A stretch of DNA of 64,000 bases, taken from contig CADEFT010000023.1 of the NCBI GenBank assembly GCA_902826685.1, forward strand, positions 1-64,000, read 5' to 3'. Numbering within the stretch: position 1 is the first letter of the stretch; each line of letters begins with the position of its first letter. Shown here piece by piece: positions 60,759 through 64,000 of the stretch. This stretch comes from an uncultured Acidobacteriota bacterium (GTDB taxonomy: Bacteria > Acidobacteriota > Terriglobia > Bryobacterales > Bryobacteraceae). Both the position numbers and the translations under genes were made by a program. Under the pieces are notes generated by a model that did no database searches, was not told the origin of the DNA, and worked only from the letters and a program-made list of their open reading frames with translations.

Positions 60759-61804
60759 TAGCGGCCACCCCCGGCGCCACCCGCTACTTCGAGCAGCCGC
60801 CGCGAACTCTCCTGTCCCGTTCGCGACCACTCGGGCATGTCCGCCTCCGCCGCCGAAAGCACCGCCGCCTGCACCGTCAGTACGCCCGCCACCTGCGCCC
60901 CCGTCGTGATGGCCTCTTCATCCAGAGTGAGCTTTGGCACGATCTTCAAGACCCCACGCCTGCCGCGCCGGGCGATCTTCCAGACTCCTTCATTGGTGGC
61001 CGGATTGTTGATGTCGAGCACCTTTGAGCCAATCCGCCAGATGCCTCCGAGGCGGACAATCTCGATGCCGACGGGATCGGCCAGGCACAGCCCGCGCCCC
61101 GCCTGCGCCAGCGTTTGAATCGCCGCGGCGATCGACGGATCGGAGTTGCGCTCCGGCACGCAGTTTCCGCCCATCGTCGCGCACACGCTGCCCGCCGGCA
61201 CGCCGCGATTCGGCACCGCCGCCGCACCCGCCAGCGCAAATAGCGCGCCCAGCGTATTGGCGGGCTGGCCCAGGCACAGGATTCCTTTCTTCCCGCTATT
61301 CCAGGGATTCTCGCGCGAAAAATTCGCGAAGGTCCGGCCGCGCGCTTCCGGCTGTGCGCCCGCCGCGTCGAAACCCGGACCGAACAGCTCCGCCGCGGAG
61401 GGCCTGGCGCCTGGAATCACCGCGCGGATCGCCGCGGTCAACTCCGCCACGCCCACCATCGCCAGCGATTGGTAGTATTCCAGAAACTCGGTGGTGAACG
61501 TCACCTGCTTGACCTTGCCGGCCGGGGTCTTTTCGACGCGCCATTCGACATACTCATCCTGGGCGCGGAACCGGCGCTCATCGATCTCCGCGTTTGAGAC
61601 CCGCGCGGTTTTGGGAAACGCGATCCACTCCACCGCGGCTGTTTTCTTGCGCGACGCGGGCACTCCGGCGAACGCCTCCAGCAGCGTGAACGCCGATCCG
61701 GCCAGACCCGCTTCGTTGCGGTACTGCGCCTGAAGGAATTCCCGGTAGTTGGCCAGCGCTTTCGCTGGCTTCAGAGTTTTTCCTGGGTCTAGGTAGGCGA
61801 ACAT
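60758..61804 (-). CDS. Protein of unknown function coupled to the haem protein
   Basis: 348 aa with no signal peptide and no recognised domain. Visible features: an N-terminal region FAYLDPGKTLKPAKALANYR, EYVEWRVEKTPAGKVKQVTF, GILCLGQPANTLGALFALAGAAA, four Cys in the middle (about 187-240) that could bind metal, and ALTLDEEAI-like C-terminus ending in Gly-rich GGAGGGR. The stop/start overlap with the haem gene implies a functional pair. It could be an enzyme that accepts electrons from the haem partner, but this is not readable from sequence. Confidence 0.7.
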   Translation of the reverse strand: MFAYLDPGKTLKPAKALANYREFLQAQYRNEAGLAGSAFTLLEAFAGVPASRKKTAAVEWIAFPKTARVSNAEIDERRFRAQDEYVEWRVEKTPAGKVKQVTFTTEFLEYYQSLAMVGVAELTAAIRAVIPGARPSAAELFGPGFDAAGAQPEARGRTFANFSRENPWNSGKKGILCLGQPANTLGALFALAGAAAVPNRGVPAGSVCATMGGNCVPERNSDPSIAAAIQTLAQAGRGLCLADPVGIEIVRLGGIWRIGSKVLDINNPATNEGVWKIARRGRRGVLKIVPKLTLDEEAITTGAQVAGVLTVQAAVLSAAEADMPEWSRTGQESSRRLLEVAGGAGGGR

Positions 61805-61846
61805 GAATCCTCTTGGGGAACTGGTGAAGCGAAATGTGGCGGCGTT

Positions 61847-62290
61847 TCAGCGGTTTTCATAGCGGGCGATAAAGTCCGCCATCGATACCCGCGAAACCGC
61901 CTCCCCGATAATGTCGAGCGGCACGTCGTCGATCTTGCGGAACCGGATGCACGACTTGCCCATATCGAGTTTCCGGCCCGCTGCCTGAAACCGCTCGCGC
62001 AGCCAATCGGCGGTGCCCGGTTTCTGATAGAGCGTCATCAGGTAAAACGCCAGATGGTTCTTCTGCGAAGCCAGCGCCGCGAATGGCAGCGGGTCTTTCG
62101 GATTGACGTGATAGCCGGCCGGATACTGCTTGTGCGGCACCACGTAGCCGATCATCCCGTAATTCATACACTCCACGAAACCCTTGGGAAGATTCTTTCG
62201 AATGGCGGCCCGGATTCTGGAAATCGCCGGCCGCCGCTCGTCCGGTAATTCCTCCAAATATTCCGCCACGGTTTTCGCTTTGCTCTGCAT
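61847..62290 (-). CDS. DUF1801 domain protein (YdhG-like)
   Basis: 147 aa from the ATG at 62290; the 29 in-frame residues upstream lack homology and overlap the FeeM promoter. The DUF1801 pattern is present: TVAEYLEELPDERRPAISRI, RAAIRKNLPKGFVECMNYGM, ALASQKNHLAFYLM, GKSCIRFRKIDDVPLDII. Family function is unknown. It is divergent from the FeeM-like gene with 86 bases between. Confidence 0.88.
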   Translation of the reverse strand: MQSKAKTVAEYLEELPDERRPAISRIRAAIRKNLPKGFVECMNYGMIGYVVPHKQYPAGYHVNPKDPLPFAALASQKNHLAFYLMTLYQKPGTADWLRERFQAAGRKLDMGKSCIRFRKIDDVPLDIIGEAVSRVSMADFIARYENR

Positions 62291-62376
62291 CGCAACAGGA
62301 TAGTACGAAATTTTTCGTCCGCCGTGGCCGCTTCCAGCCCGCCTTCCCGCTAACAGGGCAAGGAGAGATCGAGTCA

Positions 62377-63012
62377 ATGGAAAATCGAATGACCTTCACG
62401 CTGGCCGGAACGCCCGAACTCAAGGACGACGTGTACCGCCTGCGTCACGACTGCTACCTGCGCCGCGCCGCCATCGAGCCGCGCCCGGACGGGCGGTTTT
62501 CCGATTCCTACGATTCGCTGGCCAATCATTTCAGCTTTCTGCTGCGCACGCCCGGCGAGGCGGCGCACGCCACTGTCCGTATCAGCGTCGTGCGGCCGGA
62601 TCTCGACTGGCGGACCGCGCCCGTCCACAAGGTCTTCGGCGATCACCCGGCGTTTGCCGCTATCGCGAAGGCGAGTTTCGTCGAAGCCAGCCGCCTGTGT
62701 TTCCACCGCCAGGCGCGCCGCGAGATTCTCTTCGAACTGGTGGCCCACATGGCCGCCCTGGCCGATTTCTACGAAGTGGACTGGCTGGTGGCCTGCCCGC
62801 GCGAGGAACACACGCCGATCTACGAACGCCTGTTCGGATTCCGCAAGCTGGCCGAGCCGCGCCAGTACTTCGGAGTCAACTTCCGTACCGCGCTGCTCGC
62901 CATTGAACGCCACCAATTGCGGCAAAACGCGCGGCAGGTGAAGTGGATGAACGATGCCTGGATCCACGCCTCCGAACGGGTGCGTTCGGGACACTCGATC
63001 GCTGTACCATAG
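62377..63012 (+). CDS. FeeM-like N-acyl amino acid synthase (GNAT fold)
   Basis: 211 aa, AAGGAGAG nine bases before the ATG. The autoinducer-synthase/FeeM pattern is visible: DDVYRLRHDCYLRRAAIEP, SDSYDSLANHFSFLL, ATVRISVVRPD, ASFVEASRLCFHRQARREIL and ADFYEVDWLVACPREEHTPI, then YERLFGFRKLAEPR. Such enzymes join acyl groups from acyl carrier protein to an amino acid or similar amine; some are linked to exosortase/PEP-CTERM systems. The gene is followed after 8 nt by a membrane patatin, which suggests lipid remodelling around the product. The acyl and amine substrates are unknown. Confidence 0.82.
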   Translation: MENRMTFTLAGTPELKDDVYRLRHDCYLRRAAIEPRPDGRFSDSYDSLANHFSFLLRTPGEAAHATVRISVVRPDLDWRTAPVHKVFGDHPAFAAIAKASFVEASRLCFHRQARREILFELVAHMAALADFYEVDWLVACPREEHTPIYERLFGFRKLAEPRQYFGVNFRTALLAIERHQLRQNARQVKWMNDAWIHASERVRSGHSIAVP

Positions 63013-63020
63013 GTACCGAT

Positions 63021-64000
63021 ATGGAAGGCAATTCCACCGGCATTCCGTTTGAACGGATTCAAGAAAATGAAGAGCGGATTCTGCGGGAGCGCAAGGCGTC
63101 CTCGGAACCCACCGTCGGAATCGCGCTCTCGGGCGGCGGCATCCGGAGTGCGTCGTTCAATCTCGGCATCCTGCAGGTGCTCGAACGCGCGGGCATTCTG
63201 CCGCTGGCCGATTATCTCTCCACCGTTTCCGGCGGCGGCTACACGGGCGCCCACTTTCTCGCCCAGCGCTTCCAGGGCCGGAAGCTTTCCACCGGCAAGG
63301 ACGACCCGTCGCTCCAACATCTGCGCCGCTTTTCCAACTATCTGACGCCTTCGATGGGTCTGTTCAGCAAAGACACCTGGACGCTGGTGATGATCTGGCT
63401 GCGCAATACGGCCCTTTTGCAAGCTTTCCTGATCTGCGTGTTTACCTGCGTGCTGCTGCTGCCGCGCTTTCATGGCTGGGCGCTGTGGACCTTTGGCCTC
63501 GCCGATGCGGACAATTCTCCCTGGCTCACCACGGGCGGCGTCATTTCGGTCTACGTGCTCGAAGCGATCATGCTGTTCATCTGCCACGGGCTCATCGTTT
63601 CCTGGCAGTCCTTCGAAGGCGGCACGGAAAAGGCCAAGGGAGAATATGCCAAGCCCACCGCCCTGGTGTTGGGCTCCATCCTGGGATCGGCTCTGCTGAC
63701 TCCGTCCCTCTATGTGTCGATCGGGAAAGCCGCGTCCGAGCAGTCGCTGGCGATTCTGTTCGCGCTTACCATGGCCACTACGGCCTTTCCACTCGCGTTG
63801 TTTTCGCTTGGCTATGCGCGCGGTTTCAAGCGATCGCAATTCTGGGCGGCGCTTACCGGCGTGGCGATCCTCGCGCTGAACCCCGCCTTATGGGTCAACC
63901 TGACCTCCACCCCTCCGGAGTCGTTGTGGAACTTCGCTCTGCCGCCTGCGATCTTGCGGATGGTGATTTTCGCCTTCGCTCCCTTCTGGCTCTGCCACAT
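63021..64000 (+). CDS. Membrane patatin-like phospholipase, 3' partial
   Basis: 326 codons from the ATG at 63021, running off the window. The patatin core starts at once: VGIALSGGGIRSASFNLG carries the glycine-rich oxyanion loop, and YLSTVSGGGYTGAHFL carries the nucleophile Ser in a G-x-S-x-G-like turn (VSGGG). After about residue 125 several hydrophobic segments follow (FLICVFTCVLLLP, ISVYVLEAIMLFICHGL, LVLGSILGSALLTP and more), so a membrane insertion splits the catalytic Ser from the expected distal Asp, which is beyond the edge. Transcriptionally coupled to the FeeM-like gene. Possible role: releasing acyl chains or hydrolysing N-acyl lipids. Confidence 0.8.
   Translation, partial: MEGNSTGIPFERIQENEERILRERKASSEPTVGIALSGGGIRSASFNLGILQVLERAGILPLADYLSTVSGGGYTGAHFLAQRFQGRKLSTGKDDPSLQHLRRFSNYLTPSMGLFSKDTWTLVMIWLRNTALLQAFLICVFTCVLLLPRFHGWALWTFGLADADNSPWLTTGGVISVYVLEAIMLFICHGLIVSWQSFEGGTEKAKGEYAKPTALVLGSILGSALLTPSLYVSIGKAASEQSLAILFALTMATTAFPLALFSLGYARGFKRSQFWAALTGVAILALNPALWVNLTSTPPESLWNFALPPAILRMVIFAFAPFWLCH

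Overview
The window is high-GC, gene-dense bacterial chromosome. Its family content points to an Acidobacteriota member close to Candidatus Solibacter / Bryobacteraceae. The markers are a ThuA protein ending in what looks like the Solibacter-type TIGR03437 C-terminal domain, an ADOP/MacB-like permease, a DUF1553-DUF1501 secreted pair, an Oar-like TonB-dependent receptor, Tat-type Gfo/Idh/MocA oxidoreductase and sulfatase, and a PEP-CTERM surface protein. Lineage is inferred from remembered family distributions, not from a database search.

Layout. 1-4733: AddB-like and AddA-like helicase-nuclease genes. 4738-8321 (minus): CpaE/TadZ-like ATPase, a degenerate GGDEF protein and a ThuA protein. 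8433-9435: ECF sigma factor with overlapping zinc-finger anti-sigma. 9459-10262: a lower-GC stand-alone TIR gene. 10349-11482: lactonase-type propeller. 11579-15493: a compatible-solute locus with a GT81/GpgS-like glycosyltransferase, a second MGS-like glycosyltransferase, a channel-like membrane protein and a convergent HAD phosphatase of the mannosyl-3-phosphoglycerate phosphatase type. 15555-17541: NarL-type two-component pair, followed by a frameshifted FISUMP remnant. 17804-23268 (minus): Uma2 protein, then a GH95 fucosidase / enolase-superfamily / Gfo-Idh-MocA catabolic operon. 23332-25752: ADOP permease. 25762-26093: three decayed tandem copies of the 3' end of the neighbouring DUF1501 gene. 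26094-29500: DUF1501 and DUF1553 genes. 29568-30063: HicBA-type toxin-antitoxin. 30128-35445: HerA-SbcD-SbcC operon. 35412-37166: GMP synthase with an extended C-terminal region.

37201-41276: galactose-mutarotase-like secreted protein, miaB-DUF151 operon with a small coupled gene, and MscS. 41280-45548: M14 peptidase and CocE hydrolase. 45541-47556: a fused CobD-PduX enzyme that would make aminopropanol phosphate for cobalamin from threonine. 47629-48404: an overlapping pair made of a miniature HU-like protein and a miniature-HU/TIR fusion. 48564-54660: a six-gene operon of sulfatase, esterase, three molybdenum-hydroxylase subunits and a MoaD-like protein. 54661-54840: internally shortened Phd-type antitoxin. 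54991-59169: Oar-like receptor and a PEP-CTERM thioester protein. 59163-62290 (minus): haem-binding protein, an unknown protein and a DUF1801 protein. 62377-64000: FeeM-like N-acyl amino acid synthase followed by a membrane patatin that runs off the window.

Most of the window is ordinary chromosomal content. The strongest candidates for something new are the mini-HU / HU-TIR pair, the two-glycosyltransferase osmolyte locus, the CobD-PduX fusion, the HerA-SbcCD operon, the PEP-CTERM thioester protein and the DUF1501-derived repeat array. No tRNA, rRNA, CRISPR array or insertion sequence was seen.
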